Shown piece after piece: positions 13,263-21,492 of a stretch of 22,085 nt of DNA. This stretch comes from a virus, in the IMG/VR virus record IMGVR_UViG_3300025736_000234, positions 1 to 22,085 of that record. One strand, written 5' to 3'. The translations under genes were made by a program, and so were the position numbers. How positions within the stretch are numbered: position 1 is the stretch's first letter; every line of letters begins with the position of its first letter. Below the pieces are notes generated by a model, which saw only the letters and a list, made by a program, of their open reading frames with translations, did no database searches and was not told where the DNA came from.

Positions 13263-13470
13263 GTATTTCTTTGAAAAACATAAGAAGATGATCGACAATG
13301 ACCATCAGGAGTTTGACACTTACCAGGAAAAAACGAAGATTGAATTTAAGAAGTGCCAACACAAAAGATTAGACTTTGTTGGTAATGAACTTAAATGTCT
13401 TGAGTGTGGTAATGCCTGGCAAGGCTCTGGTAATGAGTTAAAACAACTCTACGACTTACTAACAAAATAA
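13252..13470 (+). CDS. Small zinc-ribbon protein (72 aa)
   Basis: The frame is open from 13201, but AAAGGAG at 13241-13247 sits 4 bases before a TTG at 13252, which I take as the start; ATG at 13288 is the alternative. The product has CQH, then CLEC about 15 residues later (KCQHKRLDF, KCLECGNAW), a likely single zinc ribbon. It overlaps the preceding gene by 11 bases. Function unknown. Confidence 0.6.
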   Translation: MQSKYFFEKHKKMIDNDHQEFDTYQEKTKIEFKKCQHKRLDFVGNELKCLECGNAWQGSGNELKQLYDLLTK

Positions 13471-13475
13471 ACTCC

Positions 13476-13489
13476 ACTTGCAAACCTAT
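13476..13489 (+). repeat. 14-bp motif shared with 21452-21465
   Basis: ACTTGCAAACCTAT is identical at both sites and contains the TTGCAA -35 of each promoter. Both sites lie directly upstream of a transcription unit of virion genes. Confidence 0.65.
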
Positions 13490-13507
13490 GCTGATTTTGC
13501 ATATTAT
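13478..13507 (+). promoter_or_regulatory. Scaffold/capsid promoter (TTGCAA-18-TATTAT)
   Basis: TTGCAA at 13478-13483 and TATTAT at 13502-13507 with an 18-base spacer. The transcript would begin near 13514 with a leader of about 70 bases, containing a small TGCTC/GAGCA hairpin and a strong AAGGGGG site before the scaffold ATG. Confidence 0.6.
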
Positions 13508-13584
13508 TACTTTTAATGTTGTCGTGTGATGCTCCCACGTTAAACCGAGCAGGAATATTAAAATCAACATAAGGGGGTGCTTCT

Positions 13585-14379
13585 ATGAACGAAGATACCA
13601 ACGTGCAGGATAAAGAGGCTGAGGGCAACCAGCAACCAGAATTGCACACTGAACAAAAGCCAAACGAGGAAGCTGAACTTCCCGAAGACGCGAATGATCG
13701 GACCAGAGAGCAATTTGAAAAGCTCAAAAAGACCAATCAGGAAATGAGCAATAAGCTCAGAGACTTCGAGAATAAAAGTAATGCAGAATCCGTTTTAGAC
13801 AGCTTAAAACCAAAGGCAGCTCCACAAGCTCCCAATTTTGATTTTAGCTTAAAAACTCCGACAATAGAGCCGGATGAAGAACAGCTAATTGATGAACAGG
13901 GATATGTGAACGCAAATGTTTTGCAAAAAAGCATTACTGATGCAAAGAATAGAGCTGAAAAAGCTGAGAGAGAAGCTCAGGCAATCAAAAGCCAGTTTGT
14001 GAATTACGAGGAAACTCAACAAACCAAACTAGCCAATGAAAAATACCCAGAGCTAAACCCTCACAGCGACAAGTTTGATAATAACTTCTACAAACTTGTA
14101 AGAAATGAGCTAATTGGTCAAATGGCTAACGGAGAGAAGGATGTTGTTAAAGCCGCAGCAGAGGTTAGAAAATACTATAAGGGTCAAACCGAAAGTATTG
14201 AAAAACCAGCAGAGCAGAAACAAGATACTCAATCCGATGAAAAACAGCAAATCAATGCTGGCCAGAAAAGATCAGCGCAAACTTCTTATAATGATGCAGA
14301 AGAATCACAACTTATAACAGCGACTAGGCTTAACAAAAAAGGAGCATTAGCCGAGCGGTTGAAAAGAGCTGGTTATTAA
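13585..14379 (+). CDS. Capsid scaffolding protein (264 aa)
   Basis: Very acidic and Gln/Glu-rich with low-complexity ends and a central coiled coil (RTREQFEKLKKTNQEMSNKL; later AKNRAEKAEREAQAIKSQF), the usual composition of scaffolding proteins. The C-terminus is basic (LNKKGALAERLKRAGY), matching the capsid-binding tail of known scaffolds. It lies immediately before the major capsid gene and has a strong ribosome-binding site (AAGGGGG). No protease motif is visible, so maturation by an encoded protease is not indicated here. Confidence 0.8.
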   Translation: MNEDTNVQDKEAEGNQQPELHTEQKPNEEAELPEDANDRTREQFEKLKKTNQEMSNKLRDFENKSNAESVLDSLKPKAAPQAPNFDFSLKTPTIEPDEEQLIDEQGYVNANVLQKSITDAKNRAEKAEREAQAIKSQFVNYEETQQTKLANEKYPELNPHSDKFDNNFYKLVRNELIGQMANGEKDVVKAAAEVRKYYKGQTESIEKPAEQKQDTQSDEKQQINAGQKRSAQTSYNDAEESQLITATRLNKKGALAERLKRAGY

Positions 14380-14400
14380 CTAGCATAAGGAATAAACCAT

Positions 14401-15324
14401 ATGGCATTTGGAAAATTTGCCGAGCAGGTTGAAATGAGAGAGTCTCTCCTTTCAATTATGCGAGATGTTTCTCCTAACGAAGACAACTATTTGATGTCTA
14501 ACTTAGGTAAGAGCAGTCCAGCCATGAATACAATTCATGAATGGAATTTATATTATCAATCAAGAGCTACTAGCGCTACTGGATCCGTTGAGGGTGCAAT
14601 CACTAGCTACGCCGATCTGGATTCCGAGACACGATCAAACAACAGAACCATCATCTTAGATGAACCTGTCCGTTTGTCACGTACTCGTAAATCAATCGCT
14701 ATGGTAACTGGTGAAGATGCTATGAGCAAAGAAAAAGAGCGTGCACTTAAACGCCTAAAGAGCCAAATGGAATGGGCTACCATCAATGGTAGTTACGCTT
14801 CTGGTTCTTCTGGAGTTGCACGTGGTATGGCAGGTATCGATGCTTGTATTTCAAGCAACGTAACTGTTCGTGCTACCGACACCTCTTTTACTGAAACTGA
14901 ACTTAATGACATCGTCAACGATTCCTACACAGGAGTTGGACACGAATACATTATGGATGTTTTACTTTGTCCTCCAATCATCAAGCGAAGAATCGCTACC
15001 TTTGGTACAAATGTTACTCGTAACATCAATGCCTCTGATAAGCGCTTAACTTCTGAGGTGCGTGTTTTTGATGCAGACTTAGGTCCAGCTATCAAAATCA
15101 TTGCTCACAAAGACGTTACTGCTACTCAAGGAAACCTCAAAGTTTACGGTTTAAGAGAGGATACTTTCGAGTATTCATTCTTAGTCGGAACTGGTGAACC
15201 TCACTGGGAAGACAGAGCTACTGATGGAGACCGCGACAATGGTGTATATATCTCTGAATTTACTTTGGTAAGTTTAGCTGAAAAAGCATCGGTGAAGCGA
15301 TCTGGTTACGCAATAACTCTATAA
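14401..15324 (+). CDS. Major capsid protein, DUF5309/SU10 type (307 aa)
   Basis: An HK97-fold capsid protein of the DUF5309 family (phage SU10 type). Typical pieces are the N-terminal LLSIMRDVSPNEDNYLMSNLG, the TIHEWNLYYQS segment, the repeated-arginine E-loop area (RSNNRTIILDEPVRLSRTRKSIAM), and the P-domain helix (RALKRLKSQMEWATINGS) followed by GMAGIDACI. The C-terminal part (LKVYGLREDTFEYSFLVG) is a beta-rich domain. The length matches the family. It forms the shell around the scaffold, and it is expected to be the most abundant product; a strong hairpin terminator follows it. Confidence 0.85.
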   Translation: MAFGKFAEQVEMRESLLSIMRDVSPNEDNYLMSNLGKSSPAMNTIHEWNLYYQSRATSATGSVEGAITSYADLDSETRSNNRTIILDEPVRLSRTRKSIAMVTGEDAMSKEKERALKRLKSQMEWATINGSYASGSSGVARGMAGIDACISSNVTVRATDTSFTETELNDIVNDSYTGVGHEYIMDVLLCPPIIKRRIATFGTNVTRNINASDKRLTSEVRVFDADLGPAIKIIAHKDVTATQGNLKVYGLREDTFEYSFLVGTGEPHWEDRATDGDRDNGVYISEFTLVSLAEKASVKRSGYAITL

Positions 15325-15350
15325 AGTTATTAAGTAATAGATAGCCAATA

Positions 15351-15389
15351 GGGCGGGGAGAGTTTGACTTTCCTCGCCCGTTGTTGTTT
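15351..15389 (+). terminator. Terminator after the major capsid gene
   Basis: GGGCGGGGAGAG (15351-15362) pairs with CTTTCCTCGCCC (15368-15379) over 12 positions including two G-T wobbles, loop TTTGA, followed by the T-rich GTTGTTGTTT. It is GC-rich and strong; the T tract is broken by G, so termination may be partial, allowing some read-through to the sugar cassette. Confidence 0.75.
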
Positions 15390-15403
15390 AATTGGGTTAA
15401 GAA

Positions 15404-15838
15404 ATGAATAATCCAATACTTGCCCCTAAAGATCTTAATAAAAATATTTCAATAAAAGGTCAGGACTACGAAATCCTGCCAGACACTGTTAATGAGGCTC
15501 TTATGAGTCTTATGTTGGCTTGGGAGAGGCTAGGACAACCAAAAACAGTGTTTAGTGAATCTGGCAACAAGCTGATGCAGGTTATTATCGCAACCTGGAG
15601 AGACTTGTATCCAAAAGAGAGCCAAGACTGGTTAAAACTTAGAGCTGAATACCAATTTAGTGAGAAAACAATCAAAGAGCAGGTTAAAGCTCATTCTGGT
15701 AGAAGCCTTGCTTCAATTCCCCTTTATATCCACAAAATAATGAAAGAAGTCTTTAAAGACGACAATGAACTCGATAGAAAATATTATCTAAAACTGGTTA
15801 AGAAATTTCCAATGTTTAGATTCGCAAACAAGGCTTAA
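15404..15838 (+). CDS. Hypothetical protein after capsid gene (144 aa)
   Basis: A mostly helical basic protein (ERLGQPKTVF, WRDLYPKESQDWLKLRAEYQFSEKTIKEQ, IHKIMKEVFKDDNEL). There is no signal peptide, metal motif or clear family. It directly precedes the sugar cassette (one base between stop and the next ATG), so it is co-transcribed with it. A virion component or the acceptor protein for the glycan are possible roles, with no direct evidence. Confidence 0.6.
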   Translation: MNNPILAPKDLNKNISIKGQDYEILPDTVNEALMSLMLAWERLGQPKTVFSESGNKLMQVIIATWRDLYPKESQDWLKLRAEYQFSEKTIKEQVKAHSGRSLASIPLYIHKIMKEVFKDDNELDRKYYLKLVKKFPMFRFANKA

Positions 15839-15839
15839 T

Positions 15840-17636
15840 ATGAACAAGTCAGCACTTTGTATAATTGTTGAGGGCGATCAAAAGCTTGATGGCTTAAAAA
15901 TCGCAGTTGATAGTGCTAAAGACTTTGTTGATGAAGTTTGCATTACAGCTAATGGGAAATCCACTACAGAGACAAAGGAATATTGCAAAAAGAACGGCTT
16001 TAAGTATTCTTTCCTAGAATGGAAGGACAACTTCGCAGAACAACGGAATTTTAACTTTGCTCAGGCTAGTATAGATGTAGATTACATTTTATGGCTTGAT
16101 AGTGACGATCAACTTGTTGGTGGAGAGTATCTACCAAAGATTTTTGATCTTGCTAGACGAAAAGAATATGACCAGGTGTTTTTTACCTACTGGTACGGCA
16201 ACAGATTTGTTGAAGGAAAAGAGAGAAACTATGAGAATCTAATTGATATTGAGCTTTATCATAATAGAGAACGAATAATCAAACGAAATAAAATTAAGTG
16301 GGTCGGTCGCTTACACGAGACCCCAGTAGAATTTGATGGATCTAAATTAAACTATACCGGGATTAAACACACGCTAGAAGATCCCCACCCAGTTTTTCCA
16401 ATAGCCGTGCTTCACCGCGATGCCACGAGACACTCTGATGCCGAAAATGAGGTTAGGGGTGACAGAAATAAGCGCTTACTGGAGAAACAACTAAATGACG
16501 AGAGGGAAGCTGGAAAAATAGACCCGAGAACCGTCCTTTATCTGATGAAGATTTACGCCTACTCTAAAAGCGATAGTTTACACAAGAAGTGTATCGCTCT
16601 GGGTGAGGAATATTTAACCAAATCTGGTTGGGATGAAGAAAGAGCAACCGCACTAATCTTAGTTTCAAGTTGTTTTTATTATCTTGGTCATTATGAGAGA
16701 GCTAAAGCAACACTGCTTGGAGCACTTGACGAGTGGCCACAGAATAAGGAGATTTATCTGGCGCTTGCCAATGTTAGTTTTTCTCTTGGTAAATATGATG
16801 ATATGAAAACATATATGGATATTGCCAGCGCAATAGAACCAGATAAAAAAACAGCAGGAAATAGAAACATTATTGACTGGAAATTTAAGTCTTTAATGTT
16901 AGACCTCAAATATAATCTAAATGTTGTTAAAAAGATTAAAAAAGCCTTTGAGGCAGCGGAGAAAATATATGAAATTGAACCAAGTGAAAAAAACCTCGAG
17001 CAACTCAACTACCTCAGCGACCTTTCTGATTACAATGATGCTTGCGAGCATATTGACCTTTTTACTAGGTATCTGGCTAAAGCCAAGCTTTATGATGAAT
17101 TAAACGCCGTTTTAGATAACTTCCCTGCTAAATTTAAAGAATTACCTTTCTACAACAAGCTAATCAATAGTTATAGCAAGCCAAAAACTTGGGCTGACAA
17201 TGAAATCTGTTATTACGCCAGTTTTGGTGGAGCTCATTTTGAGAAGTGGGATCCTAGTAGCTTAAAAGATGGTATTGGTGGTAGTGAGACCGCTGTTATC
17301 AAGCTGGCTAAAGAATGGACCAGTCTTGGTTTCAAAGTTACTGTTTATGGTGATCCTAAAAAAGAGGGAGTTTACGATGGAGTTACCTACAAGAGTTTCA
17401 GGCGTTTCAACCCAAAGGATAGGTTTAACATTTTTATCCAGTGGCGCTCTGGCTTCTTAGCAAACAAGATTGTTGCTAAAAAGTTCTTTGTAGATTTGCA
17501 CGATGTATTTAGCGAACAAGATTATTTAGACATATTGCCAAGCATTGATAAGATTTTTGTTAAAAGCCAGTATCAACGTAGCTTGGCTCCTAATATTCCT
17601 GACGATAAGTTTGTGATTATTAGCAATGGGATTTAA
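15840..17636 (+). CDS. GT2-TPR protein ending in the first half of a GT4 (598 aa)
   Basis: Residues 1-200 are a GT2-like glycosyltransferase: a Rossmann start, FAEQRNF (65-71), the metal-binding WLDSDD (Asp87-Asp90) and the WVGRLHE segment (154-160). Residues about 240-430 form a helical repeat region resembling TPRs. Residues 454-598 match the N-terminal lobe of a GT-B/GT4 enzyme, with KDGIGGSET (476-484) for donor binding and a final VKSQYQRSL ... VIISNGI, where a full GT4 would continue to its second lobe. The gene stops right there, and the second lobe begins in the next gene 2 bases later in another frame. It would add sugars to an unknown acceptor in the cytoplasm. Confidence 0.75.
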   Translation: MNKSALCIIVEGDQKLDGLKIAVDSAKDFVDEVCITANGKSTTETKEYCKKNGFKYSFLEWKDNFAEQRNFNFAQASIDVDYILWLDSDDQLVGGEYLPKIFDLARRKEYDQVFFTYWYGNRFVEGKERNYENLIDIELYHNRERIIKRNKIKWVGRLHETPVEFDGSKLNYTGIKHTLEDPHPVFPIAVLHRDATRHSDAENEVRGDRNKRLLEKQLNDEREAGKIDPRTVLYLMKIYAYSKSDSLHKKCIALGEEYLTKSGWDEERATALILVSSCFYYLGHYERAKATLLGALDEWPQNKEIYLALANVSFSLGKYDDMKTYMDIASAIEPDKKTAGNRNIIDWKFKSLMLDLKYNLNVVKKIKKAFEAAEKIYEIEPSEKNLEQLNYLSDLSDYNDACEHIDLFTRYLAKAKLYDELNAVLDNFPAKFKELPFYNKLINSYSKPKTWADNEICYYASFGGAHFEKWDPSSLKDGIGGSETAVIKLAKEWTSLGFKVTVYGDPKKEGVYDGVTYKSFRRFNPKDRFNIFIQWRSGFLANKIVAKKFFVDLHDVFSEQDYLDILPSIDKIFVKSQYQRSLAPNIPDDKFVIISNGI

Positions 17637-17638
17637 TT

Positions 17639-19153
17639 ATGAAAAAGCTTAATTTTTTTTATGGAAGTTCTTATGATAGGTCTTTAGATATTGTTTTGTT
17701 TCTGTGGCCAGACATTGTTAAAAAATATCCAGAAGCTAAACTTAATGTTTGCTACGGCTGGGATATGTTTTTGAAAGTTGCCAGTAAAAATCCTGAGCGA
17801 ATGGAATGGAAAGAAGAAATGGACAGGCTAATGGAACAGCCTGGAGTTATTCACCACGGCAGACTTGGAAAAGAAGAATTAAAAGCCGTTAGAAAAGAAT
17901 GTGGTATTTGGTTATACCCGACATATTTTACTGAGATTAACTGTATCAGCGCTCTAGAGGCTCAAAAAGATGGTCTTGTGCCTGTTGTTACTAATTTAGC
18001 AGCATTAAAAGAGACAGTCGGTAGTGGTTTCAAGATAGAGGGTGACATTAGAGATATAAAGATACTCGAGGAAGTTAAAAAAGCCGTTTTTAGGCTACTA
18101 GACGAGCCCGACCTCTGGGAAAAAGAGAGTAAAAAGGCTAAAAAGTTCGCTAAAAGCTACTTTACCAACAAAATTGCTAAAAAGTGGGTGCCATTCTTTG
18201 AAAAAGAAGATAAGCAACCGCTAGTAACAATTTACACTCCAACAATTCGTGATGGGTGGTGGAATGTGATGGCAGACAATATCTCAAAACAGACTTACAA
18301 AAATATTGAATGGATAATTGTTGACGATGGCAGAGAAGATAGAAGCGAAGTTGCCGAAAAGTACGGACTTGAATACGAAATTAAAATTAAATACCTTAGA
18401 GGTAAGAAACGAAAAACTAAACGGACTTATTCTCTAATCAATGCTAACAATACAGCGATTGAAGCGGCGGAAGGGGAATTATTTGTTTTCCTGCAAGACT
18501 TTGTTTTGATGCCCGAGGATGGAATTGAGAGGCTGGTTGATATTTACAAACACAACCCTAAATCTTTCATTTCACCAGTCGATCAATATAACGAGCCAGC
18601 AATTAAACCGAATCAGTCAGATAAAGAAGACTGGTTTGATGGTAAGACTGGAGCTGATGTTATTGGTAAATTTATGAGAGAGAGCATTAGACAACAACAC
18701 ATTGGTTTGAGAAAAAGTTTTAAGATAACTGATTTTGAACAGAACTTTGGGGCAGTACCAACAGCTTTGCTAAAATCTCTTGGTGGCTACTATGAATTCT
18801 TTGATGAAGCGCTTGGCTTTGATGATACCGAGATAATTTTTAGAGCTGATAGGCTTGGATACAATCTGATTGTTGATGATAGCATTGTTGCTATTTGCAT
18901 TGACCACTGGGGAGCGCTTGGTAAAGACGAGGGTGGCACAAGTGTCAACAGAACTCGCAGACTTAATGATCCTAGAATGGCTTGGATGATTAAACAAATC
19001 GAAAGTGGAAAACTACCAGTAGTTAGAACTCAAGAGATTGACGATAGAATTGATTTACAGTATGAGGTGCCAGAGGAAATTGATGATGAACACTGTGTAG
19101 AGTGGGTAAGAGCGAATGTGAATAACATTGTGGAAAAGTGGGGTGACTTATGA
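17639..19153 (+). CDS. Second half of a GT4 fused to a GT2 (504 aa)
   Basis: Residues 1-185 are the C-terminal (donor-binding) lobe of a GT4: NFFYGSSYDRSLDI (5-18), HHGRLGKEEL (72-82) and the E-x7-E motif with Glu99 and Glu107 in YFTEINCISALEA. A GT2-like domain follows (about 195-420), with VTIYTPTIRDG, WIIVDDG (Asp229, Asp230) and LFVFLQD (Asp287). A one-base change would join it to the upstream gene as a protein of about 1,100 residues. The TAATTATG junction lacks a clear ribosome-binding site. It could work as a two-subunit enzyme with the previous protein. Confidence 0.75.
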   Translation: MKKLNFFYGSSYDRSLDIVLFLWPDIVKKYPEAKLNVCYGWDMFLKVASKNPERMEWKEEMDRLMEQPGVIHHGRLGKEELKAVRKECGIWLYPTYFTEINCISALEAQKDGLVPVVTNLAALKETVGSGFKIEGDIRDIKILEEVKKAVFRLLDEPDLWEKESKKAKKFAKSYFTNKIAKKWVPFFEKEDKQPLVTIYTPTIRDGWWNVMADNISKQTYKNIEWIIVDDGREDRSEVAEKYGLEYEIKIKYLRGKKRKTKRTYSLINANNTAIEAAEGELFVFLQDFVLMPEDGIERLVDIYKHNPKSFISPVDQYNEPAIKPNQSDKEDWFDGKTGADVIGKFMRESIRQQHIGLRKSFKITDFEQNFGAVPTALLKSLGGYYEFFDEALGFDDTEIIFRADRLGYNLIVDDSIVAICIDHWGALGKDEGGTSVNRTRRLNDPRMAWMIKQIESGKLPVVRTQEIDDRIDLQYEVPEEIDDEHCVEWVRANVNNIVEKWGDL

Positions 19154-20124
19154 GAATTTTAGTAACTGGATCATCTGGCTTAATAGGATCGCACGTTGTT
19201 AAAAAACTTATAGAAGAAGGAAATGAGGTTTTTGGTATATCAAGATCAAACGACAACTTGCACGATCAGGAAACCAGATTTAACATTGATTTATTAGATA
19301 AAAAAGCTACTACCGATGCTGTTGAAAAAATAAAGCCAGAGGTTGTCTATCACTTCGCAGCTAACGCTGCTGAGGGGAAAGCACAATTTTCACCAATAGA
19401 TATTACTCAAAGAAACATTGGAATATTTTTAAATGTTTTAGTACCATCAATAAATAATGGAATGAAGCGCTTTATTTTTACATCTAGTATTGCTGTTTAT
19501 GGTTCGATTGAAATTCCTTTTAAGGAAAGCGATCCTCCAATCCCTCAAGATATTTATGGCATCAATAAGATGGCTTGTGAACAAACCATTAGGGTACTGG
19601 CAAAGGTACACGACTTTGAATTTGTTATTGCTAGACCACACAATGTTTATGGTCCAGGACAGAATATGAGAGACCCATACCGAAATGTTGTTACTTTATT
19701 TATGAACTCACTTCTCAAAAACAAACCATATTCAATCTTTGGCGATGGCACAATGAAGCGCTGTTTTTCCTACATTGATGACGTAGCAGAAGTTTTAAAG
19801 AAAATGGCAACAGCGCCAGTCGCAGGTTTAACTGTTAATGTTGGTAGTGAGAAGGTCTACACGATAAATGAGCTCTCAGACACAATTAGGGAGGTTTCAG
19901 GTATTGATATTGAGCCTAACTATTTGCCAGACAGACCTCAAGAGGTTCACACGGCAAAGTCAGATCATTCAATTTGCAAAATAGTTTTTGGTTATAGTGA
20001 TACAGAGTTTTTAAAAGGAATTAAAGAAACCTGGGAGTGGTGCAAGCAACAAGGACCACAAGAACAAGAATTTACAGAGGTTGAAATCCCAAGTAAAAAG
20101 TTGCCTAAAACCTGGAAGAAATGA
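19150..20124 (+). CDS. NAD-dependent sugar epimerase/dehydratase (324 aa)
   Basis: An extended short-chain dehydrogenase of the nucleotide-sugar epimerase/dehydratase type. It has the NAD-binding GSSGLIG (7-13), the catalytic Ser112/Ser113 in FTSSIAVYG and Tyr136-xxx-Lys140 in IYGINKMACEQ, and substrate-side ARPHNVYGPGQ. Length and motifs match GalE/WbpP-like enzymes, but the exact reaction cannot be told from sequence alone. The start overlaps the previous gene by four bases (ATGA). It likely supplies the nucleotide-sugar donor for the neighbouring transferases. Confidence 0.8.
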   Translation: MRILVTGSSGLIGSHVVKKLIEEGNEVFGISRSNDNLHDQETRFNIDLLDKKATTDAVEKIKPEVVYHFAANAAEGKAQFSPIDITQRNIGIFLNVLVPSINNGMKRFIFTSSIAVYGSIEIPFKESDPPIPQDIYGINKMACEQTIRVLAKVHDFEFVIARPHNVYGPGQNMRDPYRNVVTLFMNSLLKNKPYSIFGDGTMKRCFSYIDDVAEVLKKMATAPVAGLTVNVGSEKVYTINELSDTIREVSGIDIEPNYLPDRPQEVHTAKSDHSICKIVFGYSDTEFLKGIKETWEWCKQQGPQEQEFTEVEIPSKKLPKTWKK

Positions 20125-20762
20125 AAGTAATTTATAGACTTTGCGACATTGAATCAACTAATCCTCCTCCAATTCTTAGGGGATCAAAACTAGCTCTTAA
20201 TCTTTATTGTCTTGATAAGTTTGTTGAGGCTTTTAAAGAGGTAAAGCCAGAGATTATTTTCTTATGCGATCACACCAGGAACTATGATCAAACATTAAAA
20301 GATAATATCCCATTTAAGTTTTCAACAGAATATACTAATGGTGGAATTAACTCGACCTATCTTAGATCTTTTGAAATTGCTAAAGATTTAGATGAAGATG
20401 TGCTTTTCCAGGAATGTGATTATGTTTACAAACCAGATACGGGATTAGAGATTGTTGAGGCCATCAAAGAATTTGGGTTTATTAGTCCTTATGACCATCC
20501 AGATAAATACCCAAGTGATAATGTTAAATTGAGATGGTTTAACGGTCGGCATTGGAGAAATTCTCCATCAACAACAATGACTTATGGTACTACTAAAGAA
20601 AATATAAAAGAACATTATGAATTGCTAACAAAGCACGGCTATTTAGATCAACAGATGTGGCTAGAACTAACTGCCACCACTGGCAAAGAACTTTGGACTC
20701 CAATATCAACTATTGCAACGCATATGGTAGCAAGTCAAATTGCTCCAGGAATGGAATTTTGA
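20121..20762 (+). CDS. GT-A-like glycosyltransferase homologue (213 aa)
   Basis: Not obvious as a known transferase, but the order of segments fits a GT-A fold: a Rossmann-like start, KPEIIFLCD, the LFQECDYVYKPD region (Asp100 in place of a DxD) and the ISPYDHPDKY motif (122-130), which I have seen in uncharacterised GT-like proteins of viruses and bacteria. The position between the epimerase and a GT2, with 4-base overlaps on both sides, supports a sugar role. The catalytic DxD is degenerate (ECD), so it may be an atypical or inactive transferase. Confidence 0.5.
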   Translation: MKVIYRLCDIESTNPPPILRGSKLALNLYCLDKFVEAFKEVKPEIIFLCDHTRNYDQTLKDNIPFKFSTEYTNGGINSTYLRSFEIAKDLDEDVLFQECDYVYKPDTGLEIVEAIKEFGFISPYDHPDKYPSDNVKLRWFNGRHWRNSPSTTMTYGTTKENIKEHYELLTKHGYLDQQMWLELTATTGKELWTPISTIATHMVASQIAPGMEF

Positions 20763-21451
20763 AAGTAAGTATTGTAATGCCTTGTTTGTTAAGAAAAAAA
20801 GAGCACAAAGACGTTGTAATTGAATGTCTTGAATCAGTGAAGCTATTTTCACCAGGCGCCGAGCTAATTGTTGTTGATGATGGTTCACCTCTTTCAACAA
20901 AGTTTTTAAATAAATACGCTGATTTAGTTATTCATCACACTAAAAGTAAGGGAATAGCTTTTGGCTGGAATAATGGAATTAAGCTTGCCAAAGGAGACTA
21001 TATTGTCGTGATAAACGATGACATTGTTGCCAGACCAGGATGGATTGAGGCGATGTTAAAAGGCTTTGAAACAGAAGGAGCTATGGTCACAGCGCCATCA
21101 GTTGAACATATGGCTGCAGGAACTGGAATAAAAGTAGACCACACCTGGTTTCCTGGATCTTGTTTTATGTTGAGTAAAAAAACAATTAAAGAAATTGGTT
21201 ATTTTGACGAACAATTTGCTCCATTCAATTATGAAGATGTTGATTACTGGACTAGAATTTGTAAAGCAGGTGGCAAGATGGTTAGAAATTATGCGATCCA
21301 GGTAAGGCATAAAGAGGGCGATGTAATTCACAAGTTTGAAGGTGGTGGAGAAATTAACGATGCTAATAGAGACCGATATATAAAAAAGTGGGGTTTTGAC
21401 CCAATTAAGGTTTTCTACTGGAAGACCGATGTTTTCCCCTGGCAAAAATAG
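20759..21451 (+). CDS. GT2 glycosyltransferase (230 aa, TTG start)
   Basis: A compact GT2 with the GT-A motifs in order: VVDDG (38-42), the NDD metal site (86-88) and the catalytic-base region FNYEDVDYW (156-164). I choose TTG at 20759, which overlaps the previous TGA as TTGA and begins the KVSIVMPCL strand. The longer upstream reading covers the previous gene, and ATG at 20777 is a shorter alternative. It is the last gene of the cassette, and no terminator follows before the next promoter. Confidence 0.75.
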   Translation: MKVSIVMPCLLRKKEHKDVVIECLESVKLFSPGAELIVVDDGSPLSTKFLNKYADLVIHHTKSKGIAFGWNNGIKLAKGDYIVVINDDIVARPGWIEAMLKGFETEGAMVTAPSVEHMAAGTGIKVDHTWFPGSCFMLSKKTIKEIGYFDEQFAPFNYEDVDYWTRICKAGGKMVRNYAIQVRHKEGDVIHKFEGGGEINDANRDRYIKKWGFDPIKVFYWKTDVFPWQK

Positions 21452-21465
21452 ACTTGCAAACCTAT
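21452..21465 (+). repeat. 14-bp motif shared with 13476-13489
   Basis: The second exact copy of ACTTGCAAACCTAT, one base after the last GT2 stop, including TTGCAA at 21454-21459. Confidence 0.65.
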
Positions 21466-21483
21466 AAGACAATGCTTTAGCAT
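21454..21483 (+). promoter_or_regulatory. Probable adaptor-gene promoter (TTGCAA-18-TAGCAT)
   Basis: TTGCAA and TAGCAT at an 18-base spacing, the same as the scaffold promoter, with the start codon at 21493, 9 bases after the -10, and no Shine-Dalgarno site. The -10 is weak (three of six), and AATGC/GCATT around it forms a small hairpin. Confidence 0.45.
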
Positions 21484-21492
21484 TATCTCTAT

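Noticed and set aside
17624-17641. Programmed frameshift at GGATTTA between the GT genes
   Set aside because: The heptamer exists at 17629-17635 but is out of register with the upstream reading frame, so a slip there would not keep tRNA pairing.
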